NCBI GenBank assembly: GCA_035519535.1
Contig: DATIWF010000065.1
Coordinates: forward strand, 1 to 60,436
Direction: 5' to 3'
Source: DATEGZ01 sp035519535
Lineage (GTDB): Bacteria > Acidobacteriota > Vicinamibacteria > Vicinamibacterales > SCN-69-37
Length of the DNA: 60,436 nt
Below the pieces are notes generated by a model that worked only from the letters and a program-made list of their open reading frames with translations, was not told the DNA's origin and did not search any database. The number at the start of each line of letters is the position of its first letter. Position 1 is the stretch's first letter. Made by a program: the position numbers and the translations under genes. Below, piece by piece: positions 51,590 to 59,461 of the stretch.

Positions 51590-52231
51590 ATGCGTGGCTC
51601 GCTTTCGGTTGGAATCCTCGTCAGTGTGATGTGCCTGGCCCCTGCGCCGGGCTTCGCCGGGCCTCGTCAGGCCGAGCGGCAGGCGCTGGCCCAGCAATCG
51701 CAGCAGACGCCGCCGCCCGCGACGACGCCGCAGGAAACGCCGGCGGCCCAGGGCCGCGGCGCCGGCCGGCCCGATGGGCCGGCGCCGCGGCCGGCCGTCG
51801 ACATGGCCAAGATGCAGACCGTGCAGGACATGCTCGAGGGCTTCGAGATCAATCAGGCCGACCGCGTCCTGCAGCTGACCGACAAGCAGTACGGCGACTT
51901 CATCCAGCGGCTGCGCAGTCTGCAGCGGCTGCGGCGCCAGCACCAGAACCAGCGGCAGCGGCTGGTCGTCGAGCTCCGCCGCCTGTCGAACCAGCAGCCG
52001 CCGGTCGAGGACGCGCTGCTCGAGGCGCCCACCAAGCGGCTCGACGACTTCGACAAGCGGGCGTTCCAGGAGATCGAGGCCGCCTACGCGCAAATCGACG
52101 AAGTCCTGAACGTCCGCCAGCGCGCACGGTTCCGCCTGTTCGAGGAGCAGATGGAGCAGCGCAAACTGGAGATTCTGGCGCGCGTCCTCAAGTCGGGCGC
52201 GCCCGCGCCGGCGCCCAAGACCATCAAGTAG
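51590..52231 (+). CDS. Periplasmic Spy/CpxP-like helical protein
   Basis: A 213-residue protein with a signal peptide (1-23, ending G-F-A-G) and then a Gln/Pro-rich low-complexity stretch (~30-65). The helical part has V-L-Q-L-T-D-K-Q-Y, an LTxxQ-type motif, then long charged helices with Arg/Gln (R-L-R-R-Q-H-Q-N-Q-R-Q-R-L). The build resembles Spy/CpxP envelope-stress chaperones. Its place behind the ECF sigma/anti-sigma pair makes it a likely target or sensor of that pair. The family assignment is tentative. Confidence 0.65.
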   Translation: MRGSLSVGILVSVMCLAPAPGFAGPRQAERQALAQQSQQTPPPATTPQETPAAQGRGAGRPDGPAPRPAVDMAKMQTVQDMLEGFEINQADRVLQLTDKQYGDFIQRLRSLQRLRRQHQNQRQRLVVELRRLSNQQPPVEDALLEAPTKRLDDFDKRAFQEIEAAYAQIDEVLNVRQRARFRLFEEQMEQRKLEILARVLKSGAPAPAPKTIK

Positions 52232-52248
52232 CGCGCTACAATCGGAAC

Positions 52249-52860
52249 ATGCGACGTCTCGCCGGGAGGGCCGTGTTGATCGGCGCGGCGCTCGGTCTGG
52301 TCACGGCCGCGCCGCTCGCGCGCCAGGACCTGACGCGGGGCGACGCCACGAGCATGGAGCAGAAGCTCGTCATCATTGCGGCCCGCGGCAACCTGCCGGC
52401 CGCCGGCCCGCGCCAGCCCGTGCGCACGTCATTCACGGACCGTGAAGTGAATGCGTTTCTCAAGTACAGCGAGCTCGTGCACCTGCCCGCAGGCGTCGTC
52501 GATCCGCGCCTGGCGATTGCCGACGCGGGCCACCTCGAGGGGCGGGCGCTGGTGGACCTGGACACGATCCGGAAGTCCAAGGACCGCGGCATGCTCGATC
52601 CGCTCGCGTACGTCTCGGGTCAGGTGGAGGTCGTCGCCATCGGCACGCTGCGCGCCGCCAACGGCCAGGGGACGTTCGACCTGCAGTCGGCGACGCTCGG
52701 CGGCGTCAGCATCCCCAAGAGCCTCCTGCAGGAGCTCGTGACGTACTACTCGAAGACACCCGACTCGCCGAACGGATTCGACCTGGACAAGCCGTTCGCG
52801 CTGCCCGCGGCGATTCAGGCAGTGGAAACGCGCCGCGGCGCGGCCACGGTCGTGCAGTAG
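52249..52860 (+). CDS. Secreted protein of unknown function
   Basis: A 203-residue protein starting at ATG 52249, with a signal peptide (about 1-24). The mature part has F-T-D-R-E-V-N-A-F-L-K-Y, a strand-rich middle (Q-V-E-V-V-A-I-G-T-L-R-A-A-N-G-Q), V-S-I-P-K-S-L-L-Q-E-L-V, and a closing L-P-A-A-I. The pattern recalls lipid-binding LmeA/TULIP-like exported proteins, but this is only a resemblance. It lies 17 bases after the Spy-like gene and is probably part of the same sigma-linked operon. Confidence 0.65.
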   Translation: MRRLAGRAVLIGAALGLVTAAPLARQDLTRGDATSMEQKLVIIAARGNLPAAGPRQPVRTSFTDREVNAFLKYSELVHLPAGVVDPRLAIADAGHLEGRALVDLDTIRKSKDRGMLDPLAYVSGQVEVVAIGTLRAANGQGTFDLQSATLGGVSIPKSLLQELVTYYSKTPDSPNGFDLDKPFALPAAIQAVETRRGAATVVQ

Positions 52861-52933
52861 CACGTAGCACCCCGCACGCAGCACCCAGCACCAGCACGTA
52901 GCACCGAGCACCCAGCACCTCGCACGGAGCACG
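52861..52933. repeat. Tandem repeat cluster of GCAC/CAGCACC units
   Basis: The space between the secreted-protein stop and recG is made of near-repeats such as GTAGCACC, GCAGCACCCAGCACC and CGAGCACCCAGCACC, with GCAC or GCACC recurring every 6-10 bases. Only about 14 bases before the recG ATG are free of it. It has the same placement as the other intergenic clusters. Confidence 0.75.
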
Positions 52934-52947
52934 ATTAAGATGGCGGC

Positions 52948-55047
52948 ATGCCCGAGTCGTTGTCGACCACGCTCCGGTACATGCGCGGTGTGGGACCGCG
53001 CCGCGCCGCGGATCTCGAGCGTGTCGGCCTGCTGACGGTCGAGGATCTGCTCCTGCGGTTCCCCTTGCGCTACGAGAATCGGGCGGACCTGCTGCCGATC
53101 CGCGCCCTGCGCCCGGGCCAGGTGGCGACGGTGATCGGCGACGTGCTCTCGACGGGCCTGCGCGCGACGCGCCGGCCGGGGTTTCGAATCTTCGAGTTGA
53201 TCGTCCGCGACGGCACGGGCGCCGTGCGCGCGGTGTTTCCCAATCAGGCGTTCCTGCGCGACGTGTTTCATCCGCAGCAACAGGTCATCCTCTTCGGCCC
53301 CGTGGAGTTTCGCGGCAGCGGCGGCTTGCAATTCACCAATCCCGAGTACGAGATCGTCCGAGGCGAGGCCGATGACGACGACGCGACGGTGCACACCGGG
53401 CGGATCGTGCCAATCTACGAAAAAGCCGGCTCGGTCACGCCGCGCATGCAGCGCACGCTGATTCACCGCCTGCTGGCGGCGCTGCCCTCCGATCTCGCCG
53501 ACCCGCTTCCCGCGGTCGTCCGCACGAACCACGGTCTGCCGGACCGGCGGCAGGCCATTCTCGACACGCATTTTCCGCCGGCGGGCGCGGACCTCGCGGC
53601 GCTCAACGCGTTCCGCACGTCCGCGCAGCGGCGGCTGATCTTCGAGGAGTTCTTTCTGTTCCAGGCGGGCCTCATCCTGCGCAAGCGGCGCCACGCGGCC
53701 GATCGCAAGACCCGCGCGGTCATCGTGGATGACCGGATCCGCGAGTCCGCGCGGCGCGTCCTGCCGTTCAAACTGACAGACGGTCAGAAGGACGCCCTCC
53801 GCGACATCGTCACCGACATGCAGCGCATCGAGCCGATGAACCGGCTGCTGCAGGGCGACGTCGGCGCCGGCAAGACCATCGTCGCGATGATTGCCGCCGT
53901 CGTCGCGATGGAAAACGGATTTCAGGTCGCGTTCATGGCGCCGACGGAGATCCTCGCCGACCAGCACTTCCTCACGATCCGCCGGCTGCTCGACGCCTCG
54001 CGGTTCCGCGTCGCGTCGCTCACGGGCAGCGTCCCGGCCGCGCGCCGCCGCGAGGTGCTCGCCGAGCTCGAGAGCGGCGCCGTGCATCTGGTCGTCGGCA
54101 CGCACGCGCTGGTCGAGCAGGCCGTCAGGTTCCACGACCTTGGGCTCGTGATCATCGACGAACAGCATCGCTTTGGCGTGCTCCAGCGCGCCACGCTGCG
54201 CGGCAAGGGGCTGAATCCCGACGTGCTCGTGATGACGGCCACGCCGATCCCGCGGACGCTGGCCCTCACGGCGTACGGCGATCTCGACGTCTCGGTCATC
54301 CGCGACCTGCCGCCGGGCCGCCAGCCGATCAGGACGCTGGCGACGCCGGAGTCTCGACGCGACGAGGTCTACCGTCTGGCGCGGCAGGAACTCGAGCGCG
54401 GCCGGCAGATCTACGTGATCTACCCGCTCGTCGAGGAGTCGGAGAAGGTGGACCTGCGTGCGGCGACCGCGATGGCCGACCACCTCCAGCAGGCGGTCTT
54501 TCCGGAGTACACGGTCGCGCTGCTGCACGGGCGCCTCAAGCAGGAGGAGAAGGACCGCGTGATGGCCGCCTTCGCGCGCGGCGACGTCCAGGTGCTCGTC
54601 ACGACGACGGTCGTGGAGGTGGGGATCGACGTGGCCAACGCGACGGTGATGATCGTCGAGCACTCGGAGCGGTTTGGGCTGGCGCAGCTGCATCAGCTTC
54701 GCGGGCGCGTGGGGCGGGGCGAGTGCGCCTCGACGTGCGTGCTGCTGTTCCAGCATCCGCTCAGCGAGGCGGCGCGCGCCCGGCTGGACGCCCTGGTCGA
54801 GACGACCGACGGGTTCGTGATCGCCGAGCGGGATCTGGCGCTGCGCGGTCCAGGCGACTTCTTCGGCACGCGGCAGTCGGGGCTGCCCACGCTCCGCGTC
54901 GGCGACCTGCTGCGCGACCACGCGCTCATGGAGGACGCGCGACGCGAGGCCGTCGCGTGGCTCGACCAGGACGGCGCCGCGAAGCCGCTCGTCGCGTACC
55001 TCTCGGCGAACTGGGCGTCGCGGTTCGGACTGGTCGATGTAGGCTAG
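52948..55047 (+). CDS. recG: ATP-dependent DNA helicase RecG
   Basis: A 699-residue fork-reversal helicase. The N-terminal wedge/OB domain (about 1-190) is followed by the helicase core. Walker A G-D-V-G-A-G-K-T is near residue 304, D-E-Q-H replaces DEAH as usual in RecG, T-A-T-P-I-P-R-T-L is motif III, and G-R-V-G-R-G-E is motif VI. F-F-G-T-R-Q-S-G near the end is the RecG-specific segment. It acts in replication-fork repair. Its TAG stop joins directly onto a repeat cluster. Confidence 0.96.
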   Translation: MPESLSTTLRYMRGVGPRRAADLERVGLLTVEDLLLRFPLRYENRADLLPIRALRPGQVATVIGDVLSTGLRATRRPGFRIFELIVRDGTGAVRAVFPNQAFLRDVFHPQQQVILFGPVEFRGSGGLQFTNPEYEIVRGEADDDDATVHTGRIVPIYEKAGSVTPRMQRTLIHRLLAALPSDLADPLPAVVRTNHGLPDRRQAILDTHFPPAGADLAALNAFRTSAQRRLIFEEFFLFQAGLILRKRRHAADRKTRAVIVDDRIRESARRVLPFKLTDGQKDALRDIVTDMQRIEPMNRLLQGDVGAGKTIVAMIAAVVAMENGFQVAFMAPTEILADQHFLTIRRLLDASRFRVASLTGSVPAARRREVLAELESGAVHLVVGTHALVEQAVRFHDLGLVIIDEQHRFGVLQRATLRGKGLNPDVLVMTATPIPRTLALTAYGDLDVSVIRDLPPGRQPIRTLATPESRRDEVYRLARQELERGRQIYVIYPLVEESEKVDLRAATAMADHLQQAVFPEYTVALLHGRLKQEEKDRVMAAFARGDVQVLVTTTVVEVGIDVANATVMIVEHSERFGLAQLHQLRGRVGRGECASTCVLLFQHPLSEAARARLDALVETTDGFVIAERDLALRGPGDFFGTRQSGLPTLRVGDLLRDHALMEDARREAVAWLDQDGAAKPLVAYLSANWASRFGLVDVG

Positions 55048-55152
55048 GAAAATAAGCCGGCTAGGAATAGGAAAATAAGCCGGGTATATTTCTTCTGAGT
55101 AACGTAGAAATATACCCGGCTTATTTTCCCGGCTTATTTTCCGGCTTATTTT
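55048..55152. repeat. AAAATAAGCCGG repeat cluster with a perfect 24-bp inverted repeat
   Basis: Arms 55070-55093 and 55106-55129 are perfect 24-base reverse complements around a 12-base loop. An additional GGAAAATAAGCCGG copy precedes the first arm, and two more CGGCTTATTTTCC copies follow the second arm. The A+T-rich units contrast with the surrounding DNA. The cluster fills the space from the recG stop to the first conserved codon of rsmD. Confidence 0.95.
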
Positions 55153-55701
55153 CTGCGCATCATCTCCGGCAAGTTCAAGGGACGACGACTGGTGGCGCCA
55201 CCCGGGCAGGGCGTCCGGCCGACCTCCGACGCGCTCCGCGAGACGCTCTTCAACGTCCTCGGCCCCTCGGTCGAGGGCGCGCGCGTCCTCGACGCGTTTG
55301 CGGGCACCGGCGCGCTCGGTCTCGAGGCCCTGAGCCGGGGCGCCGCGCGCGTCACGTTCGTCGAGCGCGACCGCCGCGCGCTCGCCGTGCTCGAGCGCAA
55401 CATCGCCGCCTGCCGCGCCGAAGACGCGTGTGCTATCATCCGCGACGATTTCATCGGATTGGCGGAGCGCGGCAGCGCGCTCGATCATTTCGATCTCGCG
55501 CTGCTCGATCCGCCATACGATGTACCCGATCTCGACGCTGTGGTGCGGACGGCCGCAGCGCTCGCCGCGCCGCACGGGCGCGTCGTCCTCGAGCACAGCC
55601 GGCGGCGACCGTCGCCCGAGGCCGCCGCGGGACTGAGGCGCACGCGGGTGCTCACGGCGGGAGACAGCGCTCTTTCGTTTTACGGACCGGCGGCGCCCTG
55701 A
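55153..55701 (+). CDS. rsmD: 16S rRNA (guanine966-N2)-methyltransferase; start codon unclear
   Basis: A SAM-dependent enzyme of 182 residues from the first conserved codon. The family N-terminus R-I-I-S-G-K-F-K-G-R-R-L is encoded from 55156, but no ATG, GTG or TTG precedes it in frame back to a TAG at 55105; the only near-start is CTG 55153. GTG 55192 would lose these conserved residues. D-A-F-A-G-T-G-A-L-G-L-E-A-L-S-R-G is the SAM site and L-L-D-P-P-Y the catalytic motif. The repeat cluster ends exactly where a start codon and ribosome-binding site would be expected. A CTG start, the downstream GTG, or loss of the start by repeat insertion are all possible. Confidence 0.85.
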   Translation: MRIISGKFKGRRLVAPPGQGVRPTSDALRETLFNVLGPSVEGARVLDAFAGTGALGLEALSRGAARVTFVERDRRALAVLERNIAACRAEDACAIIRDDFIGLAERGSALDHFDLALLDPPYDVPDLDAVVRTAAALAAPHGRVVLEHSRRRPSPEAAAGLRRTRVLTAGDSALSFYGPAAP

Positions 55702-55728
55702 CGCGCGCTGGCGTGCCGCACGGCGGCT

Positions 55729-56238
55729 ATGGCCCATACCTCTCGGCTCGCGGTGTACCCGGGGTCGTTCGACCCGCTCACGAACGGCCACGTCGACATC
55801 ATCGACCGCGGCCTCCGGTTGTTCGATCGCATCGTCGTTGCCGTCCTCACCAACCCATCGAAGCACCCCTTGTTCAGCCCCGACGAGCGCGTCGCGATCA
55901 TCCGCGAGGTGTTCGCCGGACAGGCGAACGTCGATGTGGACATGTTCGACGGACTGCTCGTCGACTACGTTCGCCGCCGCCAGGCGACGGCGATCGTGCG
56001 CGGCGTCCGCGTCGTCTCGGATTTCGAGTACGAGTGGCAGATGGCGCTCATGAACCGCCACCTCGACGGCGCCATCGACACGGTGTTCCTGATGCCGTCC
56101 GAACGCTTCACGTACGTCAGCGCCACACTCGTCCGGGAAATTGCCGCGCTCGGCGGGCCGCTCGCCGGCCTCGTCCCGCCGGCCGTCGAGGCCCGGCTCG
56201 CCAACCGTCGTCACGCCGCCACCAGCCGCCGCGTATGA
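55729..56238 (+). CDS. coaD: Pantetheine-phosphate adenylyltransferase
   Basis: A 169-residue enzyme of coenzyme A synthesis. Y-P-G-S-F-D-P-L-T-N-G-H (10-21) is the nucleotidyltransferase signature, R-G-V-R-V-V-S-D-F-E-Y-E is the substrate segment, and Y-V-S-A-T-L-V-R-E the second ATP site. It follows rsmD, its standard neighbour, and overlaps the aminotransferase ATG by 4 bases. Confidence 0.96.
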   Translation: MAHTSRLAVYPGSFDPLTNGHVDIIDRGLRLFDRIVVAVLTNPSKHPLFSPDERVAIIREVFAGQANVDVDMFDGLLVDYVRRRQATAIVRGVRVVSDFEYEWQMALMNRHLDGAIDTVFLMPSERFTYVSATLVREIAALGGPLAGLVPPAVEARLANRRHAATSRRV

Positions 56239-57449
56239 GCACAGACACGATTCGCCTCGCCGACCGCATGCGCCACATCGGGCTGTCCCCGACGATGAAG
56301 GGGACGATTGAAGCCGAGCGCCTCAGGCGCCAGGGGGTGGACGTCGTGGACCTCGGTGCGGGCGAACCGGATTTCCCCACGCCGGCGTTCATCACGGCGG
56401 CGGCGCACGCCGCGCTCGACGCCGGCTTCACGAAGTACACCGCGAACATGGGCACGGCCGAGCTGCGCGAGGCGGTCGTCGCGCGGTATCAGCAGGACTA
56501 CGGCGTGCGCTATCAGCCCGACGAGGTCATCATCACGGCCGGCGGCAAGCAGGCGCTGTTTCACGCAGCATTCGCGCTCTTTCAGCCGGGCGATGAAGTC
56601 ATCGTCCACACACCTGGCTGGCCGACGCTGACCGAACAGATCAAGCTGGCGGGCGCAACGCCGGTGCCCGTGCGGACGCGCATCGAGGAGGGCTTCGCCC
56701 TGAAGGCGCCGGCCCTGCTGGCGGCCGTGACGCCCCGCACGCGCGGCCTGGTCATCAACTCCCCGGGTAATCCGACGGGCGCGCTGCTCTCGGAGGTCGA
56801 CGCACGCGCGCTCGCGGCGGAAGCCGCACGGCGCGACCTCTGGGTCATCATCGACCTCTGCTACGAACGGCTGATCTACGACGACGTCCCGCACAATCTT
56901 CCGGCGATTTTCGGCGACGCGATGCGCGACCGGCTCGTGCTGGCGGGATCGGCCTCGAAGGCGTACGCGATGACGGGGTGGCGGTGCGGCTGGGCCGTGG
57001 CGGCCAAGCCGGTGATCCAGGCCGCGAACGCGCTGCAGAGCCACTCGACGTCGAACGTCAACTCGATCACCCAGAAGGCCGCGGCCGCGGCGCTGACCGG
57101 GCCGCAGCAGTGCGTCTCGGACATGCTGCGCGAGTACCAGCGGCGCCGCGATCAAACGCTCGCGTGGCTGGCTGAAGAACCGCGCCTCCGCTGCGCAGTC
57201 CCGCAGGGCGCGTTCTACCTGTTTCCGGACGTCAGCGACTTCCTCTCGCCCGACCGGCACCGCACGTCGCTGGACTTCTCGGACGCCCTGCTCAAGCACG
57301 AGCACGTCGTCACGACCGCCGGCGAAGCGTTCGACGCTCCCGGCTTCCTTCGTCTGTCCTATGCGACCTCCCTCGATCGCCTCCGCGAGGGCGTCACGCG
57401 ACTGATCAGGTTCGCGAGGAGCATGAGGGTTGGGGACGGAGGCCGGTAG
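56235..57449 (+). CDS. PLP-dependent class I aminotransferase (aspartate aminotransferase-like)
   Basis: A 404-residue fold-type I aminotransferase. L-G-A-G-E-P-D-F-P-T-P is near the start, N-S-P-G-N-P-T-G-A in the middle, and S-A-S-K-A-Y-A-M-T-G-W-R has PLP Lys242. R-L-S-Y-A near the end supplies the carboxylate Arg. It is most like AspC-type enzymes of subgroup I-gamma; it could serve aspartate or aromatic amino acids. ATG 56235 overlaps the coaD stop; the frame is open upstream only in other genes. The last codons lie in an inverted repeat. Confidence 0.9.
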   Translation: MSTDTIRLADRMRHIGLSPTMKGTIEAERLRRQGVDVVDLGAGEPDFPTPAFITAAAHAALDAGFTKYTANMGTAELREAVVARYQQDYGVRYQPDEVIITAGGKQALFHAAFALFQPGDEVIVHTPGWPTLTEQIKLAGATPVPVRTRIEEGFALKAPALLAAVTPRTRGLVINSPGNPTGALLSEVDARALAAEAARRDLWVIIDLCYERLIYDDVPHNLPAIFGDAMRDRLVLAGSASKAYAMTGWRCGWAVAAKPVIQAANALQSHSTSNVNSITQKAAAAALTGPQQCVSDMLREYQRRRDQTLAWLAEEPRLRCAVPQGAFYLFPDVSDFLSPDRHRTSLDFSDALLKHEHVVTTAGEAFDAPGFLRLSYATSLDRLREGVTRLIRFARSMRVGDGGR

Positions 57450-57473
57450 GCGTCAGCCCCGACCTCCGTCCCC
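57432..57473. repeat. Inverted repeat across the aminotransferase stop codon
   Basis: GGGGACGGAGG (57432-57442) and CCTCCGTCCCC (57463-57473) are perfect 11-bp reverse complements with a 20-base loop. The first arm encodes the last residues of the aminotransferase (G-D-G-G-R). No T tract follows, so it is not a standard terminator; it may belong to the window's group of intergenic repeats. Confidence 0.7.
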
Positions 57474-57488
57474 GGAAGGGCCGGATCT

Positions 57489-58880
57489 GTGGAAAACAGC
57501 CCCGTCCCCCTGATCAACATCGTCGGCGCCGACTACGTTCGGACCGATCAGGCGTCGCGCGAGGCGTACGGCGCGGACGCGATGAAGCACGGCCACCCGG
57601 CCGACGTCGTGGTGCTTCCCGGCAGCGCGGCGGAGATTGCCGCGATTGCGCGCTACTGTCACGAGACCCGGACGCCGCTCGTCCCGCGCGGCGGCGGCAC
57701 GGGCTACACGGGCGGCTCGGTGCCCGTGCACGGCGGCGTCGTGCTCAGCCTCGAGCGACTGAATCGCATCCTCGAGATCGACGAGGGCAATCTGCTGGCC
57801 GTCGTCGAGCCGAACGTCGTCACCGGCGACCTGCAGGATGCCGTCGAGCGCGTGGGCCTCTTCTATCCGCCCGACCCCGCGAGTCTGCGCCAGTCGGTGA
57901 TCGGCGGCAACGTCGCCGAGTGCGCCGGGGGGCCGCGCGCGTTCAAGTACGGCGTGACGAAGCACTGGGTGCTCGGCCTCGAGGCCGTGTTGCCGACGGG
58001 CGAGATCGTCCACACCGGCGGCAAGGTCGTGAAGAACGTCGTGGGCTACGACCTGACGAATCTGCTCGTCGGTTCCGAGGGCACGCTGGCGATTCTGACG
58101 AAGATCATCCTGCGGCTGATCCCGAAACCGCCCGTGCAGGCGACGCTGCGCGCGACGTTCCCGAGCGTCACGCACGCGGTCGACGCCCTCGAGCGCCTGA
58201 TCCGCGCGCGGGTCATTCCCGCAACGCTCGAGCTCATCGACGGGGACTGTCTGGAGGCCGTCGCGGAAAACCTCAAGGTCCGATCGCTCGCTCCTGCCGG
58301 CACGGGCGCGCTGCTGCTCATCGAAGTAGACGGCCTGTCCGAGCAGGTCAGCGGCGAGGCCACGCGCGTCGAACAGTCGTGCCGCGAGGCCGGCGCGACC
58401 GAGCTGCTGCGCGCGCGTACCGAGGAGGAGCGCCAGGAGCTCTGGCGCGTGCGCCGCGAGATCTCGCCGTCGCTCAAGGTCATCACCCCGCTCAAGTTCA
58501 ACCACGACGTCGTCGTGCCGAAGGCGCGGGTGCCGCAGCTCTTCGACCTCGTTGACGGCCTGAAGCGCCGCTTCCGCCTTCGCATCCCGTGCTTCGGCCA
58601 CGCGGGCGACGGCAACATTCACGTCAACATCATGGTGTCGCCCGGCGATCCCGCCGAGATCCAGCGCGCGCACGACGCCGAGCGGGTGCTGTTCGAGGGC
58701 GTCGTCGCGCTCGAGGGCGCGATCAGCGGCGAGCACGGCATCGGCTTCGCGAAAGCGAAGTACCTCGGCCTGGAGCTCAGCCCCGAGACGATCGCCCTGA
58801 TGAAGCGCGTCAAGGCGGCGTTCGACCCGCACGGGATTCTGAATCCCGGGAAGATCTTCCCCGACGAGGTGGGCCAGTGA
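57489..58880 (+). CDS. FAD-linked oxidase, GlcD-like (glycolate/D-lactate dehydrogenase family)
   Basis: A 463-residue flavoprotein starting at GTG 57489. The FAD-binding P-R-G-G-G-T-G-Y-T-G-G is near 58-68, G-G-N-V-A-E-C-A-G-G-P near 140, and G-G-K-V-V-K-N-V-V-G-Y-D follows. C-F-G-H-A-G-D-G-N-I-H-V-N and E-H-G-I-G in the C-terminal domain hold metal-binding and catalytic His residues. It oxidises a 2-hydroxy acid; which one is unknown. No GlcE or GlcF partners are adjacent. Confidence 0.88.
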   Translation: MENSPVPLINIVGADYVRTDQASREAYGADAMKHGHPADVVVLPGSAAEIAAIARYCHETRTPLVPRGGGTGYTGGSVPVHGGVVLSLERLNRILEIDEGNLLAVVEPNVVTGDLQDAVERVGLFYPPDPASLRQSVIGGNVAECAGGPRAFKYGVTKHWVLGLEAVLPTGEIVHTGGKVVKNVVGYDLTNLLVGSEGTLAILTKIILRLIPKPPVQATLRATFPSVTHAVDALERLIRARVIPATLELIDGDCLEAVAENLKVRSLAPAGTGALLLIEVDGLSEQVSGEATRVEQSCREAGATELLRARTEEERQELWRVRREISPSLKVITPLKFNHDVVVPKARVPQLFDLVDGLKRRFRLRIPCFGHAGDGNIHVNIMVSPGDPAEIQRAHDAERVLFEGVVALEGAISGEHGIGFAKAKYLGLELSPETIALMKRVKAAFDPHGILNPGKIFPDEVGQ

Positions 58881-58927
58881 GGCCAGCCCGGTTCCGCGGG
58901 CGGCTGGCCGTGTTCTAAGATCGCGGC

Positions 58928-59296
58928 ATGCCCGTCGTCGCGATCATCGGCGCGTCCACCGATCGTGCGAAGTTCGGCAACAAGGCGCTCCGCGCGTTTC
59001 GGCATCACGGCTACACGGTCGTGCCGATCAACCCCAACGCCCGGGAGGTGGAAGGGGAGCGGGCCTACGCGAGCGTGCTCGATTACCCGGGAACGATCGA
59101 CGAGGCGACCGTCTACGTGCCACCCGAGCGCAGCGCGGCGCTGATGGACGAGATCGCGCGCAAGGGCATCACGACCGTCTGGCTCAACCCCGGCGCGGAC
59201 GGCCCGGAGGTCATCGCGCGCGCCCGCGCCGCGGGGCTCTCGCCTCGAGTCGCCTGTTCGATCCTCGGCATCGGCGAGCAGCCCGGGGATTACTAG
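58928..59296 (+). CDS. CoA-binding domain protein (YccU-like)
   Basis: A 122-residue Rossmann-fold protein: V-A-I-I-G-A-S-T-D-R-A-K-F-G-N-K (4-19), P-I-N-P-N-A at 34-39 and V-W-L-N-P-G-A near 90. The fold equals the CoA-binding domain of succinyl-CoA synthetase alpha and YccU. The role is unknown. Confidence 0.85.
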   Translation: MPVVAIIGASTDRAKFGNKALRAFRHHGYTVVPINPNAREVEGERAYASVLDYPGTIDEATVYVPPERSAALMDEIARKGITTVWLNPGADGPEVIARARAAGLSPRVACSILGIGEQPGDY

Positions 59297-59310
59297 CCTC
59301 GCCGTTAACC

Positions 59311-59350
59311 CTCTGCCTTTTGCCTTTTGCCTTCTGCCTTCTGCCCTTCC
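59311..59350. repeat. Tandem repeat cluster TGCCTTTTGCC/TGCCTTCTGCC
   Basis: Five units of the type CTGCCTTTTGCC or CTGCCTTCTGCC lie head to tail about 12 bases before a possible -10 box of rho. It is in line with the other short intergenic repeat clusters and has no inverted partner. Confidence 0.85.
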
Positions 59351-59362
59351 TCCCTCTCGTGC

Positions 59363-59461
59363 TATACTTCTTTCGTCTAACCACAGCGCGGACCAATTCC
59401 GGTTTCGCGCGTTTCGTTCCTCGTCCCAACAACAACTTCACCTTGTCCCGTACTAACCGCT
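59363..59461 (+). promoter_or_regulatory. rho promoter -10 and C-rich leader
   Basis: TATACT at 59363-59368 is a good -10; the expected -35 place falls in the end of the repeat cluster and shows no good match. The following ~90 bases are rich in C and A and poor in G in their 3' half (about 59420-59461), resembling a rut site. No ribosome-binding site is evident before the rho ATG. Autogenous Rho-dependent attenuation, known for rho in E. coli, is plausible. Confidence 0.4.

Noticed and set aside
52429..56214. A 1261-codon frame on the minus strand across recG, the repeat cluster, rsmD and coaD
   Set aside because: It runs antisense to four well-supported genes and through repeats; Arg/Ala/Asp/His-rich with no domain.
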